This document shows positions 36,491 to 44,755 of a stretch of 64,000 nt of DNA, one piece after another; position 1 is the first letter of the stretch, and each line of letters begins with the position of its first letter. The stretch lies in contig NZ_JAMTDX010000072.1 in assembly GCF_023806625.1 (NCBI RefSeq), positions 44,137 to 108,136 of the forward strand, written 5' to 3'. The stretch comes from Accumulibacter sp. (GTDB taxonomy: Bacteria; Pseudomonadota; Gammaproteobacteria; Burkholderiales; Rhodocyclaceae). The translations under genes and the position numbers were made by a program. The notes beneath the pieces were generated by a model, which searched no databases, was not told the origin of the DNA, and saw nothing but the letters and a program-made list of their open reading frames with translations.

Positions 36491-36682
36491 ATGAAAACCC
36501 CAATCCCTACCGACCTCACCCGCGAACAGATCATGGCCATCGTCGATGATGCACGCCAGCAACGGAGCCTCGCCGCCGGCGACGTGACGGTGGCGAGCAT
36601 CCGCGAAGCCCTGGGATGGCTGGTGCGAACCGGCGACAGACTTCTCCACATCCTGCTGATGTCGCCGACGGCCCGCCCGTGA
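36491..36682 (+). CDS. Small hypothetical protein divergent to LysR regulator
   Basis: A 63-residue frame with ATG 36491 and AAGGA 9 nt upstream. The sequence is helical (DLTREQIMAIVDDARQQRSL, then VASIREALGWLVRTGDRLL) with an amphipathic character. I do not recognise a family. Its position at the mouth of a divergent promoter with a LysR gene makes it a candidate target. It could also be a chance frame. Confidence 0.45.
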   Translation: MKTPIPTDLTREQIMAIVDDARQQRSLAAGDVTVASIREALGWLVRTGDRLLHILLMSPTARP

Positions 36683-36868
36683 CACCTGCCGGCACGGCGA
36701 TCCGCAGTCTCGGCGAGCGCTTTGCACCAATCGGTCCACGGCCGGACCAAACGCGGCAGCTGAAGCACAGGACGACAAAAAAGGAGGAAAATTGATCCCA
36801 TTTCGGCCATGCCCTGGCGCGTGGCCGACCGCGAGCGCGCCTGACCACCTGCCCGATCAGCTCCGACC

Positions 36869-37294
36869 ATGCCCAGAATCCAGATCCAGTTGCCTGAAGA
36901 GTTCAGCTTCTCGACCGAGGTTCCGCTCTACCTCTGCCACATGAACTACGCAGGGCATCTCGACAATGCGCTGTTGCTGAGCGTCGTCTCCGAAGCGCGC
37001 GCCCGCTTCTTCGAGTGGCTTGGCTACACGGAACTCGACGTCGAGGGTCTGGGCATCGTCGTCGCCGATGCCGCCGTGCAGTACCGGTCAGAGGCCTTTC
37101 ACGGAGAAGTGATGGTCGTCCGCATGACGGCGAGCGAGTTCACGCGCAAGGGCTGCGACCTGCAATGGCTGATGACCGACCGCTCGTCGGGGCGCGAGGT
37201 CGCGCGTGGCAAAACCGGCATCGTCTTCTATGATTACGCTGCGCGCCAGCCCGCGGCCGTACCCGAAAACTTCCGCAGCCGCGCCGCCGGCTGA
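36869..37294 (+). CDS. Hotdog-fold thioesterase
   Basis: A 141-residue acyl-CoA thioesterase of the 4-hydroxybenzoyl-CoA thioesterase/YbgC type. The region HMNYAGHLDNALLL is where the family carries its DxxGHVN-type catalytic Asp; here Asn replaces Asp (HMNYAGH). A core strand with RSEAFHGEVMVV follows. It hydrolyses an acyl-CoA thioester, but the acyl group is unknown. The ATG start is at 36869. The Asp-to-Asn change is also found in some active YbgC relatives, so it is not proof of inactivity. Confidence 0.85.
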   Translation: MPRIQIQLPEEFSFSTEVPLYLCHMNYAGHLDNALLLSVVSEARARFFEWLGYTELDVEGLGIVVADAAVQYRSEAFHGEVMVVRMTASEFTRKGCDLQWLMTDRSSGREVARGKTGIVFYDYAARQPAAVPENFRSRAAG

Positions 37295-37317
37295 GCGTCA
37301 CCGCGGCCTGTTGCTCT

Positions 37318-38781
37318 TCAGGCAGGAACGAACTCCCGAATGAGTCGGCGCTGCAGATTCTGAACCTGCTTCAGCGACTCCCTGAGAATCAGGCGATCGA
37401 GCTCGTGCAGTTCGTCGGGATTCACGCGATTGAACTGCGCCGCGCTGCCGCCTGCAACCTGCAGGCCGAGCCTGAGCCTCTGGATGTGGTGAAAGGCATC
37501 GATCAGCGCAGCGCTCTGTTCGGGCGGGACACCGGACTGCTCGCCGCTGACCCGCAGGCGCTCGCAGGTGTTCGTGTCAGGAATCCGGCGAGCCAGCGCG
37601 TGGATGCGCGCGGCGTCGACGAACGGCCTCGATCCGTGTTTCTTGAGATCGATGGTGTGCGGGAACTCCTTGTCACCATCGTAGCGGAAACCGTTCCACC
37701 AGGTCAGCGGTGACTCCCAGTTCAGCGTGTTCTCGGTCATGCCGCGCAGGAAGATGGGATACGACCAGGCCCGTTCGGTGAGCCAGCCGCGCAGTTCGCT
37801 GGCCAGAGACTCCTGCCCGTAGAGCGCACGGAAGTCGAAGAAGATGCTCGAATGCAGCAGGCTCTCGGGTTCGGGCAAGGCCAGCCACATGCCGAATGCC
37901 TTCCGCCACTCGTCGGCCGACAGGCACCACTGCGGGTTGCTGGCCATGATGTTCCCCTTGCACAGTGGATAGCCGCAAGTGTCGAGCGCCTGATTGACCG
38001 CCCGGGCAAAAGGCAGGAAGGCGTCGCGCAGACCCGCCGCTTCCTCGTCCGACTCGGCGGCGAAGATCAGACCGTTGTCCTGGTCAGTGACCAGCGTCTG
38101 CTCGAGCCTGCCTTCCGAGCCGAAGACCAGCCAGCACCACGGAACGTAAGGCAGGTCGAACTGACCGGCGACGAGTTCGATCACCTGTACGGTGAGCAGA
38201 TCGTTGAGCGACGAGATGTGCTGGCAGAGCGTATCCGCGCCCACCCGCTCGACGACCAGCCGGCCAACGAAATCGCGGATCTGCCCGGCGAGGACGACGA
38301 GTTCCCCGATTTCGCGAGCGGCCAGTATCGCCCTGACCAGTTCGTCACTCTGCGCACCGGGCAGGGCATAGAGAGCGCCCTGCGAGACGACATCGTAGCA
38401 GGCACCGTCGGCGTCGGTGAGCACGAGGTGGCGAACGCCGCGACGGATCATCACGACGCTCGCCTGGTACGCCGTGGCGTCAGCGGGAATGGTGATCAGG
38501 CCACTGGTCATCACTCCGGCGACCGGCGCGTCGAGATCGCAGCCCTCGATCGCGATTCGGCGAACGACGTCGTGCAGAGTGAGGATGCCGAGCGGAACCC
38601 GAGTCGCCTGATCGACGACGACGACCGCGTCGCCACGACGCTGATCGAGAAGCAGCAGGGTATCACGAACAGTCGTCGACGGGCCTGCGGTCAGCGGCTG
38701 ACCGCGAACCAGGTGGCGCAGTGCGACGTAAGGGGAAAAAGGCGCGGCGCGCCGACGCGATTCAGTATCTGAGGCGGGCAT
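37318..38781 (-). CDS. CBS-domain and DUF294 nucleotidyltransferase-like protein
   Basis: A 487-residue protein of signal-transduction type. Residues about 15-150 form a pair of CBS modules (LVRGQPLTAGPSTTVRDTLL, then APVAGVMTSGLITIP and IRRGVRHLVLTD). Then follows a GlnD-like nucleotidyltransferase fold of the DUF294 family with FGSEGRLEQTLVTDQDNGLI, which preserves GS-x-GR-x-E and TDQD. A DUF294 C-terminal helical region completes the protein. It may bind adenine nucleotides and modify a partner. ATG 38781 overlaps the preceding exonuclease gene by 20 bp, so it is part of the operon 44355-37318. Confidence 0.88.
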   Translation of the reverse strand: MPASDTESRRRAAPFSPYVALRHLVRGQPLTAGPSTTVRDTLLLLDQRRGDAVVVVDQATRVPLGILTLHDVVRRIAIEGCDLDAPVAGVMTSGLITIPADATAYQASVVMIRRGVRHLVLTDADGACYDVVSQGALYALPGAQSDELVRAILAAREIGELVVLAGQIRDFVGRLVVERVGADTLCQHISSLNDLLTVQVIELVAGQFDLPYVPWCWLVFGSEGRLEQTLVTDQDNGLIFAAESDEEAAGLRDAFLPFARAVNQALDTCGYPLCKGNIMASNPQWCLSADEWRKAFGMWLALPEPESLLHSSIFFDFRALYGQESLASELRGWLTERAWSYPIFLRGMTENTLNWESPLTWWNGFRYDGDKEFPHTIDLKKHGSRPFVDAARIHALARRIPDTNTCERLRVSGEQSGVPPEQSAALIDAFHHIQRLRLGLQVAGGSAAQFNRVNPDELHELDRLILRESLKQVQNLQRRLIREFVPA

Positions 38782-40957
38782 GATAGGTACGCTGGCTGGC
38801 TTCACGTGCCTGCCGCAGCGTCCGGATACCCATCTCGGCGAGCAGCGGCAGCATCTTGAGGAAAACCTCTCCGGTGACCATCGCGTCGCCGAGCGCCGTA
38901 TGGCGCCCGAAAACCGAAACCCCGAGGCGCTCGGCGATGGCTTCGAGGCGGTGACTGCTCTGACTCGCGTGAAGGACCGCCGAGAGCAGCAGCGTGTCGA
39001 GCACCGGATGGTCGAAGCGTACCCCGGCCAGCTTTTCCTTGAGTTGCAGGAAACGCATGTCGAAGGCCGCGTTGTGGCCGACCAGCACGGTGTCGGCGCA
39101 GAAGGAGTGAAACACCGGGAGGACGGTTTCGATCGTCGGCTGGCCGACGAGCAGGTCCGGGGTGATCCCATGCACCTCGATCGATTCCGGCGACAGCGGC
39201 CGACGCGGGTCGATCAGCTGGTCGAAACACTCGTGACGCAGCAGGCGACGGTTGACGATTCGCGTGGCCCCGATCTGGATGATTTCGTCGCCCTGCGACG
39301 GCTGCAGGCCCGTCGTCTCGGTGTCGAAAACGGTATACGAGAGTTCCGCGAGCGGCCGGTCGTCGAGCTCGTGGCCTGCCGCCGACCAGCCGAACAGGTC
39401 GAAGTCGTAGAACTCCGGCCGATCCCCCTCGCCGGGAACGACGATCGCGCGCGGCAGGTCCTTCGGTGCCTCGGCTGCGGGCAGCATGGTCCGGAAAAAC
39501 GCCCGATGCGAGACGCGCTCGCGCTGGAACCAGATGTCGCCGTTGCAGCGCTCGATGATCTCGGTGACGCTCAGCGGAGAGACGTCTCCGCCGATCGTCA
39601 TCGGATCCTGCAGCCAGCTCATCGCCGTTTCGTTGTTCATCGACGTACCGAGCCAGGACAGATCGAGTTGGGCGAGCGGCCCACTGCGCGACAGCGAAAG
39701 GCGAACCTCGCGCACCGCGTACTCGTCCTGAAGGCGCAGCGCGAGATAGCGGATCGCCTGCAGGAGCCCGAAGCTGTCGACGCGCAGCCAGAGGTCTTCG
39801 TCGAGGTTCTCGGTCTTTACCGCGAGAACGCGGCGCTCGCTGGCGCGTCGCTCGCCGATCCGCCGCGCGGCGACGGCGACGAGTTCTGCGCCGAGGATCT
39901 CCTCGAGCAACCAGCGCTCGCGCAGGTCATTTGAAAACGCCGCCGCGGCCTGCTCAAACTGGACCGAGAGCACTCTCGCCTCGTCGCGAATCACCCCGAC
40001 GAAGCGATCGCGCTGGTGGACCGGCATGTCGGTGAAGTCGGCGAGCATGTCGCTCGCCGCGCGAATGCTGCCCAGCGGCCCTCTCCCGCGCTCGAGCAGT
40101 GACTGGATCAGCTCATCGCGGCGGGCGTGCCGCTCGTTGATCGTCGTCACGTCGTCGAGGACGAGTACGAATCCGGTAATCGACAGCCCGCCCACTCGCG
40201 CGGCGTGCTGGCCCTCGCCACCGATGACCGGCGACATGTGCGCACGCAGCAGGCGCCCGGCCGGGGTCGCGGTGACGAACTGCACCGAGCCGATCAACGG
40301 CCGACTGCCGGTTGCCGACTGATCGCGGCTTGCCTGCTGCAGGCGCTCGAGCGCGTGCTCGACGAGCGTGCGGTCGAAGACCGTGTAGATCGACCGACCG
40401 AGGCCGAGAAGCTTGGCGCTGCTGCCATCGGCCCCCGCCGACAGTTCCTGCTTCGCCCGCTGGTTGTAGAGGAGTACCCGCCCGTCGAGATTGCAGACCA
40501 CGACGCTCTGGCTCAGATCGGCCATCAGCGCAGCCAGACGGCTGCGCTCTTCCTCGAGCGAGGCGCGCGCTTCGCGGATCCGCTCGGCCACGTCGTCCTC
40601 GCGCGTCTGCCGCAGGCTAAGCAGCTGATTGGTCACCTTCGCGAGTTGCCGAAGTTCGGCGGCCCGGTACGCGCCGATGCGCAAGCCACTGTGCGCGAGT
40701 GTTGCGGCGAGTTCCTCGGCCAGGCGCAAGGGCGCCTCGACATACTGGCGATGCAGCCAGACGATCGCCCAGCAGCACACGGCGCTACCGGCCAGCGCGA
40801 GCACCGCCAGCGCGACGACGCGTTCTTCGGTCGTCCTGCCGCTGCCGGCTGCATCCGCTTCGCTGGCCAGCATCAGCCCGGCCGCAGCGGCGACCACGGC
40901 AGAGACGAACAGTGCGGCAGCGACTGTCGCCAGAACCAGCTTGCGGCGAGACTGCAT
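38762..40957 (-). CDS. Membrane PAS/degenerate histidine-kinase protein fused to DnaQ-type exonuclease
   Basis: A 731-residue chimera. Two N-terminal hydrophobic segments (LATVAAALFVSAVVAAAAGL; VVALAVLALAGSAVCCWAIV) precede a HAMP/coiled region and a PAS domain (SQSVVVCNLDGRVLLYNQ). A kinase-like region (residues about 275-520) has ERGRGPLGSIRAASDML where kinases have HExRxPL: the phospho-accepting His is missing and the ATP-lid Gly boxes are not recognisable. The C-terminal about 190 residues are a DEDDh 3'-5' exonuclease like DNA polymerase III epsilon: FDTETTGLQ, VGHNAAFDMRFL and HTALGDAM. It is presumably membrane-bound with a cytoplasmic exonuclease. It lies between a response regulator and the CBS protein. 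Gene neighbourhoods of similar exonucleases with acetate permease genes are known in Pseudomonas, from memory. Confidence 0.87.
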   Translation of the reverse strand: MQSRRKLVLATVAAALFVSAVVAAAAGLMLASEADAAGSGRTTEERVVALAVLALAGSAVCCWAIVWLHRQYVEAPLRLAEELAATLAHSGLRIGAYRAAELRQLAKVTNQLLSLRQTREDDVAERIREARASLEEERSRLAALMADLSQSVVVCNLDGRVLLYNQRAKQELSAGADGSSAKLLGLGRSIYTVFDRTLVEHALERLQQASRDQSATGSRPLIGSVQFVTATPAGRLLRAHMSPVIGGEGQHAARVGGLSITGFVLVLDDVTTINERHARRDELIQSLLERGRGPLGSIRAASDMLADFTDMPVHQRDRFVGVIRDEARVLSVQFEQAAAAFSNDLRERWLLEEILGAELVAVAARRIGERRASERRVLAVKTENLDEDLWLRVDSFGLLQAIRYLALRLQDEYAVREVRLSLSRSGPLAQLDLSWLGTSMNNETAMSWLQDPMTIGGDVSPLSVTEIIERCNGDIWFQRERVSHRAFFRTMLPAAEAPKDLPRAIVVPGEGDRPEFYDFDLFGWSAAGHELDDRPLAELSYTVFDTETTGLQPSQGDEIIQIGATRIVNRRLLRHECFDQLIDPRRPLSPESIEVHGITPDLLVGQPTIETVLPVFHSFCADTVLVGHNAAFDMRFLQLKEKLAGVRFDHPVLDTLLLSAVLHASQSSHRLEAIAERLGVSVFGRHTALGDAMVTGEVFLKMLPLLAEMGIRTLRQAREASQRTYHARLRY

Positions 40958-40960
40958 CGG

Positions 40961-41329
40961 CTATATCCCGAGAAGCTTGCGCACCTCGGCGAGCAACTCC
41001 TTGGTCGAGAACGGCTTGGTCATGTAGCCGTCGGCGCCGAGGCCGAGTCCCTTGCTGATCTCGGTGTCGCGCCCCTTGGCAGTGAGCATCAGGATCCGCG
41101 TGCCGCCGAGGTCCGGATCGGCCCGCAGAGCCTGACAGACGTCGAAACCGTTCATTTTCGGCATCATCACGTCGAGCAGGACGACATCGGGTCGTTCCGT
41201 GCGCACCTTGGCCAAGGCTTCCTCCCCGTCGCCAGCGACCAGCACCTCGAAACCCTCGCGGCGCAATAGAAACTCGATCGAGATCACGATGTTCTGCTCG
41301 TCATCGGCAATCAGAATCTTCTTGCTCAT
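40961..41329 (-). CDS. Single-domain response regulator (CheY-like)
   Basis: A 122-residue receiver domain without an output domain. Acid pocket ADDE at 8-11, phospho-acceptor Asp53 in VVLLDVMMP, Thr in MLTAKG and the conserved Lys in MTKPF. GGAG lies upstream of ATG 41329. It is 38 bp downstream of the symporter-kinase gene and 3 bp upstream of the kinase-exonuclease start, so it is very likely the phosphoacceptor for the symporter-kinase. Its output would be by protein contact, possibly with the exonuclease fusion next to it. Confidence 0.92.
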   Translation of the reverse strand: MSKKILIADDEQNIVISIEFLLRREGFEVLVAGDGEEALAKVRTERPDVVLLDVMMPKMNGFDVCQALRADPDLGGTRILMLTAKGRDTEISKGLGLGADGYMTKPFSTKELLAEVRKLLGI

Positions 41330-41367
41330 CAGTACTCCGATCTATCAGTGAACTACGCGTAGGCTGG

Positions 41368-44145
41368 TCAGCCACCCCAGGCGGGAATCGGCTCCGGCAG
41401 CGGATTCTCCTCTTCGACCACGGCCAGCGGCAGAGTGAACCGAAAAGTCGCCCCCTCGCCGGGCACACTCTCGACCCACAAGCGCCCGCCGAGGTGCTCG
41501 ATGATCCGCCGGCTGATCGGCAGGCCCAGCCCGGTGCCCGAGGGCTTGGCGGTCATCGTGTCACCGACCTGACGAAACTTCTCGAAGATCACTTCCTGAT
41601 GTTCTGGACGAATCCCCGGGCCGTTGTCGGCGACGCTGACCTCGAGGGCTCCCGGCACCCGGCGCAGCGAGACGCGCACCCTGCCCTCGTTGGGAGTCAG
41701 GAACTTCGCGGCGTTGGACAACAGGTTCAGCAGCACCTGGATCAGCCTGTCGCGGTCGGCGAGAATCGGCGGCATGCCCTCGGGCAGGTCGAGTTCGACG
41801 AAGGTCCCCTTCTCCCGGAACAGCTCGCTCGTCGCAGCGACCGACTGTTCGATCACTTCGCTCAGGTCGAGTTCGCCGCTGTTCCAGTCGGCCCGGCCCG
41901 ATTCGATCTTGGCCAGGTCGAGAGTCTGGTTGATCAGCCGCGAGAGACGTTCGGCTTCACTGACGATCAGCCCGAGAAAGCGCTCCCGGTCGGCGAGGTG
42001 CATCTTCGGATCGTCGCGCAGCAGCTCGGAAAAAGCGCGGATCGAGGTCAGCGGCGTGCGCAACTCGTGGGTCACCGACGACATGATGTCGTCCTTGACG
42101 CGGTCGAGCTCCTGGAGCCGCTCGTTGGCCTCCTGCAGTTCGAGGGTCGCCGCCGTCAGTTCGCGCGACTTGCGTTCGAGTTCGCGGCTGTAGGTGCGCA
42201 GCTGCGAAGCCTCATCGAGGATGTGCATCACTTCGTCGATGCTCAGCGGCTCCTCCTTGGCCACCGAAGCGACCATCACGCGCGCCGAGGCACTGCCGAT
42301 CGCACCGGCGAGCAGCGACTCGGCGAACTGCACGAGCTGCGCGTCGGCCTCGCTGATCACGCCGTCCGCGTGGCCTCGCCGCTTGGCGTAAGCCGAGAAC
42401 AGCGTCTTGGCCCTGGCCGGCCCGAGAAAGCGACCGACGAGCCCCTGCAGGTCGCTGACCTGGGCACGACCCCGCCAGAAGGCCGCACCAACCGGCCCGA
42501 TTCCCTTGAGCGCGTCGACGAACACGGACGCCTGGGCCGCCTCGGCGGCCATCGGCGGACGGAGCAGCGAGAAACCCGTGTACGCGCCGATGTTGGCCAG
42601 GAGGCTCCAGAACAGACAGTGCGAGATCTCGTCGAAGCCGGTCAGGCCGAACAGCTGCTGCGGACGCAGCAGTTCGACCCCGAACAGTCCGTGCGTCAGG
42701 AAGTCGTCCGGCAGCCAGCCGGACTTGGCAAAGGACGGCAGCAGCAAAGTATAGGTCCAGACGATGAAGCCGGCGCCGAGACCGGCGAGAGCACCGCCGC
42801 GAGTGCCCCCTCGCCAGTACATGCCGCCGATCATCGCCGGGGCAAACTGGGCCACCGCCGAGAAGCTGATCAGGCCGATGGCCACCAGCGCATAGGCTTC
42901 GCCGGCAAGGCGGAAGTAGAGGTAGCCGAGCAGCAGGATGACCACGATCGCTCCGCGACGGATGCCGAGCAGGACGAACGAAAGGTCCCTGCCATCCTCG
43001 AAGCCGAGCGCCTTGTAACGCAACAGGATCGGCATGATCAGGTCGTTGCAGACCATCGTCGACAGGGCGATCGTCTCGACAATGACCATGCCGGTCCCCG
43101 CGGACAGGCCACCGATGAAGACCAGCAGCGTCAGCCCCTCGTGGCGCTGTGACATCGGCAGCGTCAGGACGAAGGTGTCGGCATCGACGCCCTGGTCGGC
43201 GAAGTGCAGCAGCCCACCGAACGCGATCGGCAGAACGAAGACGTTGATCAGCAGCAGATAAAGCGGGAAGAGCCAGGCCGCGCGCTTGACGTGCGTCTCG
43301 TTGACGTTCTCGACGACGGCGACCTGAAACTGCCGCGGCAGGAAGAGAACCGCCAGCGCCGAAAGGATCATCAGCGACAGCCAGTTCGTGTAACCGCCGC
43401 CGGAGGGAATCGCGGTCATCAGACGCTGCAGCCCCGCATCGGACTCGGCGTGCTCGAAGATGTCGCCGAAACCGTTGAACACGAAGTAGGTGACAAAGAT
43501 GCCGACGCTCAGGAAGGCGACCAGTTTGACCGCCGATTCCAGAGCGATCGCTGCGACCATCCCTTCGTGCCGCTCGGTCGCGTCGAGGTGGCGGGTACCG
43601 AAGACGATCGTGAACGCCGCGAGGATCAGCGCGACGTAGAGGCTCACGTCCTCGGCCAGCGACATCGTCGTGCTGTGGTCCGGCATGACGATGTCCGGGT
43701 AGCTGAGCAGCAGACTGACCGAACTGGTCACTGCCTTGAGCTGCAGCGAGATGTACGGGATGATCCCGACGACGGCGATGATCGTCACCAGACCGCCGAG
43801 CAGATGGCTCTTGCCGTAACGCGAAGAGATGAAGTCGGCGATCGAGGTGATCCGGTTGGCCTTGACGATGCGGATCATCTTGAGCAGCAGAAAGCCGCCG
43901 AGAGCCATCACCAGCGTCGGACCAAGGTATATGGGCAGGAAGCCGATTCCCGAAACCGCTGCCCGCCCGACGCTGCCGTAGAAGGTCCACGTCGTGCAAT
44001 AGACGGCCATCGACAGGGCGTAGATCGTCGGACTGGCGATGATCGATCGGCCCGCGTCGGCGCGCTTGTCTCCCCACCAGGCCACGGCGAAGAGCACGCC
44101 GAGGTAGGCCAGCGAGAGACAGATGACGACCGGCGCCTCGAGCAT
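41368..44145 (-). CDS. Sodium:solute-symporter/histidine-kinase hybrid (CbrA/CrbS-type)
   Basis: A 925-residue sensor. Residues 1 to about 570 are an SLC5-type sodium:solute symporter with around 13 hydrophobic segments (from APVVICLSLAYLGVLFAVAW to the last near the LLRPPMAAEAA junction). A linker and coiled coil lead to a HisKA domain with SVTHELRTPLTSIRAF (intact His) and a full HATPase domain with NLLSNAAKF, VADNGPGIRPEHQEVIFEKF and GTGLGLPI. Such proteins (CbrA, CrbS) sense or transport amino acids or acetate and control carbon-source genes. Here the adjacent regulator is a lone receiver rather than a CbrB/CrbR-type DNA-binding protein. The ATG at 44145 is 9 bp from the small upstream gene. 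Confidence 0.94.
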   Translation of the reverse strand: MLEAPVVICLSLAYLGVLFAVAWWGDKRADAGRSIIASPTIYALSMAVYCTTWTFYGSVGRAAVSGIGFLPIYLGPTLVMALGGFLLLKMIRIVKANRITSIADFISSRYGKSHLLGGLVTIIAVVGIIPYISLQLKAVTSSVSLLLSYPDIVMPDHSTTMSLAEDVSLYVALILAAFTIVFGTRHLDATERHEGMVAAIALESAVKLVAFLSVGIFVTYFVFNGFGDIFEHAESDAGLQRLMTAIPSGGGYTNWLSLMILSALAVLFLPRQFQVAVVENVNETHVKRAAWLFPLYLLLINVFVLPIAFGGLLHFADQGVDADTFVLTLPMSQRHEGLTLLVFIGGLSAGTGMVIVETIALSTMVCNDLIMPILLRYKALGFEDGRDLSFVLLGIRRGAIVVILLLGYLYFRLAGEAYALVAIGLISFSAVAQFAPAMIGGMYWRGGTRGGALAGLGAGFIVWTYTLLLPSFAKSGWLPDDFLTHGLFGVELLRPQQLFGLTGFDEISHCLFWSLLANIGAYTGFSLLRPPMAAEAAQASVFVDALKGIGPVGAAFWRGRAQVSDLQGLVGRFLGPARAKTLFSAYAKRRGHADGVISEADAQLVQFAESLLAGAIGSASARVMVASVAKEEPLSIDEVMHILDEASQLRTYSRELERKSRELTAATLELQEANERLQELDRVKDDIMSSVTHELRTPLTSIRAFSELLRDDPKMHLADRERFLGLIVSEAERLSRLINQTLDLAKIESGRADWNSGELDLSEVIEQSVAATSELFREKGTFVELDLPEGMPPILADRDRLIQVLLNLLSNAAKFLTPNEGRVRVSLRRVPGALEVSVADNGPGIRPEHQEVIFEKFRQVGDTMTAKPSGTGLGLPISRRIIEHLGGRLWVESVPGEGATFRFTLPLAVVEEENPLPEPIPAWGG

Positions 44146-44154
44146 TGCCGCCGG

Positions 44155-44355
44155 CTACCGGTACCGACTCTCGATGGCCCCGGCCATCAGGACGATGACT
44201 GCAGCCCAGGCGAAAAAGACGTACAGGTAGACGAGGGGAATGTCGAAGATTTCGACGGGCTGGTCGAACAGCGATAGCACAGGGTAATTGAACAGGACGC
44301 AGCCGATCAGGAACGTCGCCACGAGCCGATCACCGGCAAGTATTCTGCGCTGCAT
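44155..44355 (-). CDS. Small two-segment membrane protein upstream of symporter-kinase
   Basis: A 66-residue protein with two hydrophobic segments (VATFLIGCVLFNYPVLSLF and IPLVYLYVFFAWAAVIVLMAG) and a basic C-terminus. It directly precedes the symporter-kinase in the same direction and probably belongs to the same operon. The position is that of YjcH/DUF485-type small partners of acetate symporters, but it is shorter than that family, so identity is not claimed. An accessory subunit of the symporter domain is inferred. Confidence 0.75.
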   Translation of the reverse strand: MQRRILAGDRLVATFLIGCVLFNYPVLSLFDQPVEIFDIPLVYLYVFFAWAAVIVLMAGAIESRYR

Positions 44356-44755
44356 GTCTCACCCTCCCGCAAGAAAGTGGTCATCGTCGGCGCACGGGCC
44401 TTCTTGTCGCCCTGTGTGCCTTCGTCGGACGGTCATCGTCAGTATATCCGGCGCTAGTCGTGGCTCCTCTTCAAAGCCATCGCTGATCACTCACGCTCCG
44501 CCCTGCCCCTGCCCGAAAGCCATCGCGGAGGACTCGGCCCGAACCACCGCCGTCCAGGGGTCAGCGCAGTTCGCCCATTTTGATCAATCGGCCGGACCGA
44601 CGCAATGCCCACCCCGAACCTGGCCACCGCTGCTCACGGCTTCTGCTCGCTGGCCAGCCCGACTATACTTCGGCTACTGCCGGCGCACACCACGCCCCGA
44701 GCCTGCTGCGACGTAACCCGGACAGCGGCGGCGCGGCCTTTCTCGAGGAGCCCCG
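44356..44755. other. Divergent intergenic region
   Basis: About 400 bp between the symporter operon (minus) and the GT10 gene (plus). It should hold both promoters. I see no convincing gene, riboswitch or sigma-54 element here. Confidence 0.4.

Noticed and set aside
41494-43152. A long plus-strand frame antisense to the symporter-kinase
   Set aside because: The sense strand has complete symporter and kinase motifs. The antisense product is charged and low-complexity.
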